Shown here: positions 1 through 6,779 of the stretch, in pieces | How the letters are laid out: the number at the start of each line of letters is the position of its first letter | Numbering within the stretch: the stretch's first letter is position 1 | From: Parvularcula sp039033795 | GTDB taxonomy: Bacteria; Pseudomonadota; Alphaproteobacteria; Caulobacterales; Parvularculaceae | Direction: 5' to 3' | Assembly: GCA_039033795.1 (NCBI GenBank) | Contig: JBCCBY010000065.1 | Span: forward strand, 1-12,736 | DNA length: 12,736 nt | Notes under the pieces: generated by a model | The model's database searches: none | Seen by the model: the letters and a program-made list of their open reading frames with translations, nothing else | Told to the model about the DNA's origin: nothing | Program-made: the position numbers and the translations under genes

Positions 1-842
1 ATCGCTTCGATGGCTTTCTCGGCAACACCAATCGTCCGCATGCAGTGGTGGATGCGGCCTGGGCCAAGCCGTCCTTGGGCGATCTCGAAACCGCGGCCTT
101 CGCCGAGGATCATGTTCGAGGCAGGGACGCGAACGTCTTTCAGTTCGACTTCCATATGGCCGTGCGGAGCATCATCATAGCCGAACACAGGCAGATGGCG
201 TTTGACGGTCACGCCTGGGGTGTTCGCGGGCACCAGGATCTGCGACTGCTGCTGATGGCGCGCAGCATCCGGATCATTTTTGCCCATCACGATATAGATG
301 GCGCAGCGCGGGTCGCCTGCGCCTGACGACCACCACTTGGTGCCGTTGATGACGTATTCGTCGCCATCGCGCTCGATCCGCGTTTCAATGTTGGTGGCAT
401 CGGACGACGCAACGGCGGGTTCGGTCATCAAAAAGGCCGAACGGATTTTGCCGTCGAGAAGCGGCATCAGCCATTCTTCTTTTTGCTCCGGCGTGCCGTA
501 TTTATAGAGCACTTCCATGTTGCCTGTGTCGGGTGCGGCGCAGTTGAAGACCTCTGGCGCGATGTGGCATTTGCCCGTAATCTCCGCAATCGGAGCATAT
601 TCAAGATTGGTGAGACCCGCACCGAGCTCTGCGTCGGGCAGGAACATGTTCCAAAGACCAGCGTCGCGCGCTTTGTCTTTCAATTCTTCGATGACTGGCG
701 GAATCTGCCAAGGATTTCCTTGCGCGCGGAATTCCGCATGCTGTTTTTTGTAGACTTCGTAGCCTGGCTCAATGTGCTCGGCCATGAAATCTTCGACCTT
801 GCGAATGAGATCTTTGACCTTGTCGGTGTGGTCAAAATGCAT
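1..842 (-). CDS. Acyl-CoA dehydrogenase, ACAD10/11-like (3' end outside window)
   Basis: The first 280 codons of a flavin acyl-CoA dehydrogenase, which oxidises an acyl-CoA to the trans-2-enoyl-CoA and passes electrons to electron transfer flavoprotein. I translated it directly from the minus strand. The alpha-helical N-terminal domain covers about residues 1-135. The FAD/substrate-contacting segment FLMTEPAVASSDATNI starts near residue 137, followed by the beta domain with NGTKWWSSGAGDPRC (about 166-180). The C-terminal helical domain begins near 245 with GEGRGFEIAQGRLGPGRIHH. The wording of these motifs resembles the ACAD10/11 branch more than short-chain enzymes; this is from memory of the family. 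The start at 842 is supported by a GAGGAAA Shine-Dalgarno motif just upstream. The family is normally about 400 residues, so roughly 120 are missing past the left edge. Substrate unknown. It is divergent from the membrane-protein pair that starts at 1000. Confidence 0.93.
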   Translation of the reverse strand, partial: MHFDHTDKVKDLIRKVEDFMAEHIEPGYEVYKKQHAEFRAQGNPWQIPPVIEELKDKARDAGLWNMFLPDAELGAGLTNLEYAPIAEITGKCHIAPEVFNCAAPDTGNMEVLYKYGTPEQKEEWLMPLLDGKIRSAFLMTEPAVASSDATNIETRIERDGDEYVINGTKWWSSGAGDPRCAIYIVMGKNDPDAARHQQQSQILVPANTPGVTVKRHLPVFGYDDAPHGHMEVELKDVRVPASNMILGEGRGFEIAQGRLGPGRIHHCMRTIGVAEKAIEA

Positions 843-952
843 GGCGGTTTCCTCGTTTCCAATGCGTCGCGATGTTTTCACCAAATTGAGCACGCTGAAT
901 GCCATTTGGTCAAAGCATGAATGTTGTGACTTTTGGCCTCCACCCACGAATA

Positions 953-977
953 GGGGCAACAGGGCGGTAAAAGCCCC
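953..977 (+). other. Alternative hairpins in the leader of the first membrane-protein gene
   Basis: GGGGC (953-957) can pair with GCCCC (973-977). Alternatively GGGC (962-965) can pair with GCCC (973-976) around the loop GGTAAAA, so the two pairings exclude each other. The structure ends about 20 bases before the ATG at 1000. No T-run follows, so it is not a terminator. No known riboswitch consensus was recognised. The stems are short and may be chance. Confidence 0.25.
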
Positions 978-999
978 CGTGTGAACAGGGACGTTCTGG

Positions 1000-1659
1000 A
1001 TGGACAGCGGATACAGAAAACGCGCCGGATTGATGGCGAGCGTGGGTCTTGCGATCCCCGTGGCGACCACGCTGATCTACATGTCGGCGCTGAGCGCGTT
1101 GTCGACGGATTCCTATTATAATGAGCGTTGGTCTGATGTGGTCAGTGTTTGGCTGACCGAAGTCATCGGCTTTGCGATCGGCATGATCGCCGCGCTGGGG
1201 CTTGCGAGCCAGCCTGGTTCGGAAAAGGCATCGTGGAATGCCGTGGCATGCGGCGGGCTGTTCGGCATCGTGTCGACCGCCATCGGCATTGGTCTTTTTA
1301 AAGGCTTCGGTACGGCAGGTGACCAGTTTGATGATTTGACCCATGCCATCGTGAACCTCTCGTTCTTCTTCTACTTCTTGAGCAAAACGCTGATTGGTGC
1401 TGGTGTCGCAGGTGTCGGCGTCGAGCTTTTGCGGCGCGGCGCGTTGTTCGGCAAAGCGGTGGGTCTTCTTGCAGGACTGACCGGTTTGGCGGCGGTCGTC
1501 GTGAATGTTGCTGCGATGGCCACGGGTACGGAGCTTGTTATGCCTGGCGGCGTCACAGGCACACTCGCCGGTGCGATCGGCGCGGTGGCAGTTCTTGTGG
1601 TCACCCGCTTGCCGCGATCGGTCATCGATAAAAAAGAAGGGGCGGGGACGTCCGTTTAG
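1000..1659 (+). CDS. Uncharacterised six-segment membrane protein, paralogue A
   Basis: A 219-residue hydrophobic protein I do not recognise. Hydrophobic segments lie at about residues 9-33, 46-69, 80-103, 113-144, 151-176 and 183-205, so it is very probably an inner-membrane protein with six helices. There is no cleavable signal peptide, catalytic motif or cofactor motif. It is a clear paralogue of the next gene: both begin with a Tyr-x-(K/R)-Arg-Ala-Gly stretch and share ERWSD followed by a valine-rich helix, WNAVA, VSTA(I/M)GI, LF(K/Q)GFGTAG, an N-x-SFFF segment and AGVAG-x2-VELL. The start at 1000 agrees with the paralogue's start and has AGGGA about nine bases upstream. The stop is 13 bp before the next ATG, so the two are probably one operon. 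Function is not inferred. Confidence 0.88.
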   Translation: MDSGYRKRAGLMASVGLAIPVATTLIYMSALSALSTDSYYNERWSDVVSVWLTEVIGFAIGMIAALGLASQPGSEKASWNAVACGGLFGIVSTAIGIGLFKGFGTAGDQFDDLTHAIVNLSFFFYFLSKTLIGAGVAGVGVELLRRGALFGKAVGLLAGLTGLAAVVVNVAAMATGTELVMPGGVTGTLAGAIGAVAVLVVTRLPRSVIDKKEGAGTSV

Positions 1660-1672
1660 GGAGCATAAGTCT

Positions 1673-2344
1673 ATGACAACGTCCTACAGTCGACGCGCCG
1701 GATCGGTCGCCAGTCTTGGGCTATTGATCCCGGTCGCCACAACCGTCACCTATATGCTGACCTTGGGCGGCCCGGACCGGGCGGGTTATGGGCCCGGCTA
1801 TGCGGGCGTTGAGGGCTATTTTACGGAGCGTTGGAGCGACATCGTCACGGTATGGACGATAGAGAGCGTCGGCTTCATCCTCTGCGCGATCGCATCGTTC
1901 GGTTTGGCGGCGGCGCAGGAAAAAGGGCGCGCGGCGTGGAATGCGGTTGCGCTCGGCAGCCTCGGCGGGTTCGTCTCAACGGCCATGGGCATCAGTCTTT
2001 TCCAGGGTTTTGGGACGGCAGGTGAGGACCATTTTCCGCTCATGGTGGCTGTCCTCAACAGCTCATTCTTCTTCTTCTTTGTAGGGAAGGCACTGACCGC
2101 CGCGGGCGTTGCTGGTTTGGCGGTTGAGCTTTTGAAGGATGGCAATCTCGCCTCAAAGCTTTTGGCCCTTATCGGCGGTGTGGTTGGTCTGGGTGCGCTG
2201 GCGATCAACACGGTGGCAGCCGCGCGCGGCTTGGACTTGGTGTTGCTCGGCGGCTTTTCAGGAACCGTGGCGACCGCCCTTGGGATCCCGATCGCCTTTC
2301 TTGTCACCCGTTCAGCGGCGACGGGCAGCGAAGAAGTCGCGTAG
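1673..2344 (+). CDS. Uncharacterised six-segment membrane protein, paralogue B
   Basis: A 223-residue membrane protein homologous over its whole length to the preceding gene, with the same six hydrophobic segments. The main difference is an insertion of about 12 residues rich in Gly, Tyr and Pro (GYGPGYAGVEGY) in the first loop, before the shared ERWSD motif. The reading frame stays open back into gene A, but the start at 1673 is chosen because it aligns with the start of paralogue A and is preceded by GGGAG. The last 33 bp overlap the end of the convergent tadA gene. Function is unknown. A duplicated pair kept in tandem suggests a heteromeric complex or two specialised versions, but that is inference only. 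Confidence 0.87.
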   Translation: MTTSYSRRAGSVASLGLLIPVATTVTYMLTLGGPDRAGYGPGYAGVEGYFTERWSDIVTVWTIESVGFILCAIASFGLAAAQEKGRAAWNAVALGSLGGFVSTAMGISLFQGFGTAGEDHFPLMVAVLNSSFFFFFVGKALTAAGVAGLAVELLKDGNLASKLLALIGGVVGLGALAINTVAAARGLDLVLLGGFSGTVATALGIPIAFLVTRSAATGSEEVA

Positions 2345-2770
2345 CAGCCTTGCTGCCTCATCCGCCAAGACGCCGCTGGTCACCGCGGGCCGGTGGTGGA
2401 TGGTGGGTTGCTCAAACAGCCGAGGGCCATGCTCGATCGCGCCGCCTTTTTGATCGCTAGCGCCATAGATGAGGTGGGCGATGCGCGCTGTGCTGATCGC
2501 TCCCGCACACATCGCGCAGGGCTCCAACGTCACCACAAGCGTGCATCCTGTGAGGCGATAATTCCCCAGGGCCTGGCTTGCGTGTCGCAGTGCCATAATC
2601 TCTGCGTGGGCTGTGGGATCATTCTCTGTAATCGGAGCGTTATGCGCTTCAGCGATAACGTCGCCCTGCGGATCGATGACAAGAGCGCCGACAGGGACCT
2701 CGCCGCGCTTCGCCGCCTGCGCCGCGAGCTCTAATGCTCGCCGCATCCACGTTTCGTGATGGATGGTCAC
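2312..2770 (-). CDS. tadA: tRNA-specific adenosine deaminase
   Basis: 152 residues, the normal size. TadA deaminates adenosine 34 to inosine in the wobble position of tRNA-Arg(ACG), allowing it to read CGU, CGC and CGA codons, and acts in the cytoplasm as a homodimer. The zinc-dependent deaminase signature is complete: His55-Ala-Glu57 supplies a zinc ligand and the catalytic glutamate, and PCAMC (84-88) supplies Cys85 and Cys88. The family sequences EVPVGAL near 24 and NYRLTGCTLVVTLEPCAMC are also present. The start used is GTG at 2770, only 2 bp after the stop of the upstream peptidase gene, so translational coupling is likely. An ATG eight codons in (2746) is an alternative; neither has a good Shine-Dalgarno sequence. 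The 3' end overlaps the convergent membrane-protein gene by 33 bp. Confidence 0.95.
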   Translation of the reverse strand: MTIHHETWMRRALELAAQAAKRGEVPVGALVIDPQGDVIAEAHNAPITENDPTAHAEIMALRHASQALGNYRLTGCTLVVTLEPCAMCAGAISTARIAHLIYGASDQKGGAIEHGPRLFEQPTIHHRPAVTSGVLADEAARLLRDFFAARRR

Positions 2771-2772
2771 CG

Positions 2773-3429
2773 CTAGCGATCGGCTGATTGAAGAATATCG
2801 ATAGGGGTCAAACCGAAGGCACCTTTGGGCGTATCGTAATCACCTGCCAGCACCTCGTAATGCAGGTGGATAGGGATCGAATAGCTCGCCGTGTTGCCCA
2901 TAATCCCAAGCACCGTTCCCATCTGGACCGATCGACCCTCCTGCGCTTCGCCCGTGATGCTGCGCAAGTGAGCATAGCGGGTAAAGACACTGTCAGCGTG
3001 TTGGATCAGCACATAATTGCCGTAGTCGTTGCGGTAGCCTGACTCAACGACCGTGCCCGCTCCGGCTGCGACCACTGGACCAGCGGGTTGGCTTTGTAAA
3101 TCAATGCCTTTGTGAAGCCTACCGTTCCGATAGCCGAAGTTCGACGACAAACAGGATTTCGGCGCGGGGTTGATCAACACCCGTACATTGTTGACCCTGG
3201 CAAACGGCACATAGCCAAGGACCTGTCGGTCGGCGTCGGTCCGCGGTGCGTTGCTCACGCTCATACGCGGGCAAAGCACCAAACTTGGTTCGGGAGAGAA
3301 CCCAGGCGCCAACCGGCTTTCAGCTGAGGTTGACGCTCCCTCATCATTGGCAACGTCTGAATCAGTGGTGGCGCAGGCGGTTAAAGCGATCATGGCCACA
3401 AGGGCCGCAAACCAAACAGAACAACGCAT
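2773..3429 (-). CDS. Lipoprotein M23-family (LytM-type) peptidoglycan peptidase
   Basis: 218 residues. The N-terminus is a lipoprotein signal: a short basic start, a hydrophobic core and the lipobox LTAC, with the lipidated Cys at 19. Residue +2 is Ala, so outer-membrane sorting is expected. A low-complexity linker (about 20-50) leads to a C-terminal LytM/M23 domain (about 95-213). It carries the zinc motifs HKGID (His106, Asp110) and HLH (188-190), plus His154 in YAHL, so the active site looks intact and cleavage of peptide cross-links in the cell wall is plausible. The frame stays open to an ATG at 3552, but that start would bury the lipobox and run into the groES promoter and CIRCE, so 3429 is preferred. 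The ribosome binding site is weak (GGGA, too distant). It is the upstream partner of tadA. Confidence 0.9.
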   Translation of the reverse strand: MRCSVWFAALVAMIALTACATTDSDVANDEGASTSAESRLAPGFSPEPSLVLCPRMSVSNAPRTDADRQVLGYVPFARVNNVRVLINPAPKSCLSSNFGYRNGRLHKGIDLQSQPAGPVVAAGAGTVVESGYRNDYGNYVLIQHADSVFTRYAHLRSITGEAQEGRSVQMGTVLGIMGNTASYSIPIHLHYEVLAGDYDTPKGAFGLTPIDILQSADR

Positions 3430-3509
3430 AGTGTGATTGTGTCCCGTTCCCAGGGCAGCCGCAAGCGCGTGCTGCGCCGCAGAGTCCAGAAGCAGCAGGA
3501 AAGTAGTTA

Positions 3510-3537
3510 TTGACGCCCCAAGATCTTCCCTTAGATA
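3510..3537 (+). promoter_or_regulatory. Probable groESL promoter
   Basis: TTGACG (3510-3515) is followed after 16 bp by the -10-like TAGATA (3532-3537). The predicted start of transcription falls inside the CIRCE operator immediately downstream, the usual arrangement for HrcA-repressed groESL. The -10 match is only partial. Confidence 0.55.
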
Positions 3538-3541
3538 GCGT

Positions 3542-3568
3542 TTAGCAGCCAAGCGCGTTGAGTGCTAA
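3542..3568 (+). promoter_or_regulatory. CIRCE operator (HrcA binding site) of groESL
   Basis: An inverted repeat with 9-bp arms and exactly 9 bp between them. The right arm GAGTGCTAA is a perfect match to CIRCE. The left arm TTAGCAGCC differs from TTAGCACTC at two positions. It sits 42 bp before the groES ATG. By family knowledge HrcA binds CIRCE and represses the chaperonin operon until heat or misfolding stress; hrcA itself is not in the window. Confidence 0.9.
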
Positions 3569-3610
3569 AAGCGGCTGTTGTCTATCATTCACCTCTATCT
3601 GGAGAGCACC

Positions 3611-3898
3611 ATGGCTTTCAGACCACTTCACGACCGGGTCCTCGTTCGCCGCGTCGAAGAAGACGAAAAAACCGCAGGCGGCATCATCATTCCTGATTCT
3701 GCGAAAGAAAAACCACAGCAAGGCGAAGTCGTTTCTGTTGGTTCTGGCACCAAGTCCGAGAACGGTGACGTCACCCCTCTCGACGTCAGCGCTGGCGACA
3801 AGATCCTATTCGGCAAATGGTCGGGCACCGAGGTCAAGCTCGACGGCGAAGACCTTCTGATCATGAAGGAAAGCGACATCCTGGGCATCCTTGCCTAA
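3611..3898 (+). CDS. groES: Co-chaperonin GroES (Hsp10)
   Basis: 95 residues, the usual length. GroES forms the heptameric lid that closes the GroEL folding chamber in an ATP-dependent cycle in the cytoplasm. The N-terminus MAFRPLHDRVLVRR is the family signature. The mobile loop that contacts GroEL is at about 17-35, with GGIIIPD, and the C-terminus ends in ESDILGILA. The start at 3611 is chosen over an upstream in-frame ATG at 3578 because it has GGAG at the right distance and matches the family N-terminus. It lies 47 bp upstream of groEL in the same operon, controlled by the CIRCE site ahead of it. Confidence 0.98.
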   Translation: MAFRPLHDRVLVRRVEEDEKTAGGIIIPDSAKEKPQQGEVVSVGSGTKSENGDVTPLDVSAGDKILFGKWSGTEVKLDGEDLLIMKESDILGILA

Positions 3899-3945
3899 GC
3901 GCATCGCCGTTCATCAGTATACACCAAGAATTTTAGGAGAATATC

Positions 3946-5586
3946 ATGGCTGCTAAAGAAGTTCGCTTCGAAGCCGATGCCCGTGAGCGGATGCTCAAAG
4001 GCGTCGATACCCTTGCCAACGCTGTTAAGGTGACCCTCGGCCCGAAAGGCCGCAACGTCGTCATCGACAAGTCCTTCGGTGCACCGCGCACGACCAAAGA
4101 CGGCGTGACTGTCGCCAAAGAGATCGAGCTTGAAGACAAGTTCGAGACCATGGGCGCCCAGCTCATCAAAGAGGTTGCCTCGAAAACCAATGACATCGCT
4201 GGTGACGGCACGACCACGGCGACTGTTCTTGCTCAAGCCATCGTCAAAGAAGGCGCAAAATCTGTCGCTGCTGGGATGAACCCCATGGACCTCAAGCGCG
4301 GCATCGACCTCGCAACGACCCAGGTTCTGGAGACCATCAAGTCGAACTCGACCCCTGTCGAGGGAAGCCAAGGCATCACCCAGGTTGGCACGATCTCAGC
4401 CAATGGCGAAGCGTCGATCGGCGAAATGATCGCCCACGCCATGGACAAAGTCGGCAACGAAGGCGTGATCACGGTCGAAGAGAGCAAAACCGCTGAAACC
4501 GAACTCGACGTCGTTGAAGGCATGCAGTTCGACCGCGGCTATCTCTCACCTTACTTTGTGACGAATGCGGAGAAAATGTCGGTGGAGCTTGAGGATCCTT
4601 TCATCCTTCTGCACGAGAAAAAACTCTCCAACCTCCAGTCGATGCTTCCTCTCCTTGAAAGCGTTGTTCAATCGAGCCGTCCGCTCCTCATCATCGCAGA
4701 AGACGTTGAAGGCGAAGCGCTTGCAACGCTCGTCGTCAACAAACTGCGCGGTGGTCTGAAGGTTGCTGCGGTCAAAGCCCCTGGTTTCGGCGATCGCCGC
4801 AAAGCCATGCTCGAAGACATCGCGATCCTGACCGGCGGTCAAACCGTCTCGGAAGATCTCGGCATCAAGCTTGAAAATGTTGGCGTTGATATGCTCGGTA
4901 CCGCCAAGCGCGTTGTCATCAACAAAGACGACACGGTGATCGTCGACGGTGCTGGCGACAAAGGCGACATCGAAGGCCGGACCGCTCAGATCCGTGCACA
5001 GATCGAAGAAACCTCGTCGGACTACGACCGTGAGAAGCTGCAAGAACGCCTGGCTAAACTCGCTGGCGGTGTGGCTGTGATCAAAGTCGGCGGCGCCACC
5101 GAAGTCGAAGTCAAAGAGCGCAAAGACCGCGTCGATGACGCGCTCAATGCAACGCGCGCTGCTGTTGAAGAAGGCATCGTTCCTGGTGGCGGTTCGGCTC
5201 TTCTTTACGCCTCGAAAGGCCTTGAAGGTCTGACCGGCGAGAATGACGACCAGACAGCTGGTGTCGCGATTGTCCGCCGTGCGCTTCAGGCGCCTATCCG
5301 TCAGATCGTTGAGAACGCGGGCGAAGAGGGCTCGATCGTTGTCGGTAAGCTCCTCGAGCAAGCTGACACCAAGTTCGGCTACAACGCACAAACCGGCGAG
5401 TTCGGTGACCTCACTGGCATGGGTATTGTTGATCCTGCCAAAGTGGTTCGCACGGCACTGCAGGACGCAGCATCGGTCTCTGGTCTTCTGATCACGACCG
5501 AAGCGATGATTGCTGATGCGCCGAAGAAAGAAGGCGCCGCTGCTCCTGCGATGCCCGACATGGGCGGCATGGGCGGCATGATGTAA
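3946..5586 (+). CDS. groEL: Chaperonin GroEL (Hsp60)
   Basis: 546 residues, full length. GroEL forms a double heptameric ring that encloses non-native proteins and folds them using ATP together with GroES. Visible hallmarks are the nucleotide-binding LGPKGRNVV near residue 31 and GDGTTTATVLA near 86. The apical domain is in the middle, IVPGGG and the second equatorial segment are near 410, and the C-terminal Gly-Gly-Met tail ends in GGMGGMM. The ribosome binding site AGGAGA lies five bases before the ATG. A strong intrinsic terminator follows 24 bp after the stop. Only one chaperonin operon is visible here; other copies elsewhere cannot be excluded. Nothing is missing or broken. Confidence 0.99.
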   Translation: MAAKEVRFEADARERMLKGVDTLANAVKVTLGPKGRNVVIDKSFGAPRTTKDGVTVAKEIELEDKFETMGAQLIKEVASKTNDIAGDGTTTATVLAQAIVKEGAKSVAAGMNPMDLKRGIDLATTQVLETIKSNSTPVEGSQGITQVGTISANGEASIGEMIAHAMDKVGNEGVITVEESKTAETELDVVEGMQFDRGYLSPYFVTNAEKMSVELEDPFILLHEKKLSNLQSMLPLLESVVQSSRPLLIIAEDVEGEALATLVVNKLRGGLKVAAVKAPGFGDRRKAMLEDIAILTGGQTVSEDLGIKLENVGVDMLGTAKRVVINKDDTVIVDGAGDKGDIEGRTAQIRAQIEETSSDYDREKLQERLAKLAGGVAVIKVGGATEVEVKERKDRVDDALNATRAAVEEGIVPGGGSALLYASKGLEGLTGENDDQTAGVAIVRRALQAPIRQIVENAGEEGSIVVGKLLEQADTKFGYNAQTGEFGDLTGMGIVDPAKVVRTALQDAASVSGLLITTEAMIADAPKKEGAAAPAMPDMGGMGGMM

Positions 5587-5610
5587 GCCGAAGCTTTTAC
5601 AGCACAGGAA

Positions 5611-5636
5611 AAGGCGGCCAATGGGCCGCCTTTTTT
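5611..5636 (+). terminator. Intrinsic terminator of groESL
   Basis: A perfect 9-bp GC-rich stem, AAGGCGGCC (5611-5619) with GGCCGCCTT (5624-5632) around the tetraloop AATG, running into six T residues (5631-5636). Confidence 0.93.
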
Positions 5637-5932
5637 GTTGTGACGGAGTATAATTGCTGCGGCTGCGAAGATGCCATTCTCACTGGGAAGTTGACACAGT
5701 GTATGACAAAACCCCGGGGCGTTAATTTGTAATAGAGAAGGGCAGTTGCTTAAAGACTGCCTCCCACCAAGGCCTGTTATCTTTGATCGGTGACGCACGG
5801 AAACTCTAGGGTTTAAGCGAGGTTAAAGCGTGCGCATCACTTTTTCTTTTTTCCTCTTCCGTTTTCGGTCGGCTTGTGTGTAGCCTTTTCAGGTCGATGG
5901 GATCTCGATCTCTCGATGGAAGGAGGCACATT
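5637..5932. other. Spacer with several hairpins, no gene recognised
   Basis: About 296 bp between the groEL terminator and the next start codon with no convincing coding frame. It contains GGCAGT/ACTGCC (5741-5746 with 5756-5761), the palindrome CCCCGGGG (5712-5719) and CGCACG/CGTGCG (5794-5799 with 5829-5834). The last stem is followed by a pyrimidine-rich, T-rich tract from about 5838. A TTGACA (5691-5696) and a TATAAT (5649-5654) occur but are not spaced as a promoter pair. It could hold a small RNA or a long leader for the downstream genes. I do not recognise 6S RNA, SRP RNA, RNase P RNA or tmRNA in it. Confidence 0.4.
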
Positions 5933-6301
5933 GTGATCAAGAGCATCCTCAAACGTCGTGGCCAAGGCGACGATGAAAACCAAATTCTTGAGGCGAACGG
6001 CGATTTTGATATCACCACTGGCCGGTTTCCGGGTCGCTCGGTGATTGCGTTCCAAAAGCGTGGAGGTCAGGTCACGGCGCTAGAAGTGACCGAGCAAGGC
6101 GCTGAAATCGTCAAAGGTCTGGCGGTCGGCGCGATCATTTCCGAGCTTGAGGAAGCGCGCGATGATCTTGCGGCCGCAGCTGTGCTTCCCTTAACATCCG
6201 ATCGCGGTGCGAGCCGAGAAGAAGCCGAGGCTTTTATCCAATCGCTTGATCTTCTTGATGCTGCGGAAAAGCAGATGTTGCTCGGGGCGCTTCCGCGATA
6301 G
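5933..6301 (+). CDS. Hypothetical 122-residue protein
   Basis: Not recognised. The start is GTG at 5933, chosen because a full AAGGAGG Shine-Dalgarno sequence (5920-5926) sits six bases upstream; a longer in-frame ATG at 5876 lacks one. The product is soluble and acidic apart from a basic N-terminus (IKSILKRRG), with no signal peptide or membrane segment. The middle (about 20-55) alternates hydrophobic and polar residues and ends in VTALEVTEQGAEIVKGL. The C-terminal half is helix-prone and rich in Ala, Glu and Leu (ELEEARDDLAAAA; EEAEAFIQSLDLLDAAEKQMLLGAL). It precedes the methyltransferase gene by 10 bp and is probably cotranscribed with it and mutM. No function is assigned. Confidence 0.8.
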   Translation: MIKSILKRRGQGDDENQILEANGDFDITTGRFPGRSVIAFQKRGGQVTALEVTEQGAEIVKGLAVGAIISELEEARDDLAAAAVLPLTSDRGASREEAEAFIQSLDLLDAAEKQMLLGALPR

Positions 6302-6311
6302 GGCACCGCCC

Positions 6312-6773
6312 ATGAAAGAGCATGAACGCCCCAGCGGTTTTCCCTGGCCGCCTATCGTGACCCTTTTGGGCATCGTTTCGATGTTTGTTCTTGGCGAGCT
6401 TTTGCCCATGGAGCCGAGCCCTCGACTGCTCCAACCCATCGGCGTGGCATTAATCGTTCTTGCGCTGACGCTTGATGTCTGGGTGCTGCTGATTTTTCTT
6501 CAGCACAAGACAACGATCAGGCCCGATCGTGCCGCAAGCCACCTTGTCACCAGTGGTCCATTTTCGGTCAGCCGCAATCCGATCTACGTGGCCAATCTCG
6601 CGCTTTTGTTGGGTTTCGGGATGGCCACGCGCAACATCTGGGCACTCCCGGCGCTCACGGCTGTTTTCTTGCTGATCGATCGTCTGGCGGCAGCGCCGGA
6701 GGAGCGCCACCTCGCTGCTCGGTTTGGCCGCGACTATGAGAACTATCGCCAGCGCGTTCGTCGCTGGCTCTAA
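6312..6773 (+). CDS. Small integral-membrane methyltransferase, isoprenylcysteine carboxyl methyltransferase (ICMT)/phospholipid methyltransferase-like
   Basis: 153 residues with hydrophobic segments at about 13-33, 41-62, 91-106 and 109-126. The C-terminal half carries the pattern typical of the bacterial isoprenylcysteine carboxyl methyltransferase-like and phospholipid methyltransferase families: TSGPFSVSRNPIY (80-92), then a paired Glu (130-131) and FGRDYENYRQRVRRW at the end. In those families these elements bind S-adenosylmethionine at the membrane face. Bacterial members act on varied or unknown lipophilic substrates, so none is assigned here. The start at 6312 is 10 bp after the upstream stop; longer in-frame starts would overlap the 122-residue gene. 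The stop is 6 bp before mutM, consistent with one operon, though no functional link to DNA repair is evident. Confidence 0.85.
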   Translation: MKEHERPSGFPWPPIVTLLGIVSMFVLGELLPMEPSPRLLQPIGVALIVLALTLDVWVLLIFLQHKTTIRPDRAASHLVTSGPFSVSRNPIYVANLALLLGFGMATRNIWALPALTAVFLLIDRLAAAPEERHLAARFGRDYENYRQRVRRWL

Positions 6774-6779
6774 TGCGCT

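Noticed and set aside
1505..1672. Upstream extension of membrane paralogue B into paralogue A
   Set aside because: The alignment of the two paralogues and the GGGAG site support the start at 1673.
1662..1672. AGCATAAGTCT occurs both here and after recF (12307-12317), each time just after a stop codon
   Set aside because: About 19 exact 11-mer pairs are expected by chance in 12.7 kb, so the match carries little weight.
3430..3552. Upstream extension of the M23 lipoprotein to an ATG at 3552
   Set aside because: It would put 41 residues before the lipobox signal peptide and overlap the groES promoter and CIRCE.
4546..5391. 281-codon open frame on the strand opposite groEL
   Set aside because: It is a shadow of the groEL codon pattern, with no ribosome binding site and no recognisable domain.
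5649..5654. Perfect TATAAT after the groEL terminator
   Set aside because: No -35 lies at 15-19 bp on either strand; the position expected for it falls within the terminator stem.
5691..5696. Perfect TTGACA in the groEL downstream spacer
   Set aside because: No acceptable -10 at the right distance; the expected site is CCGGGG.
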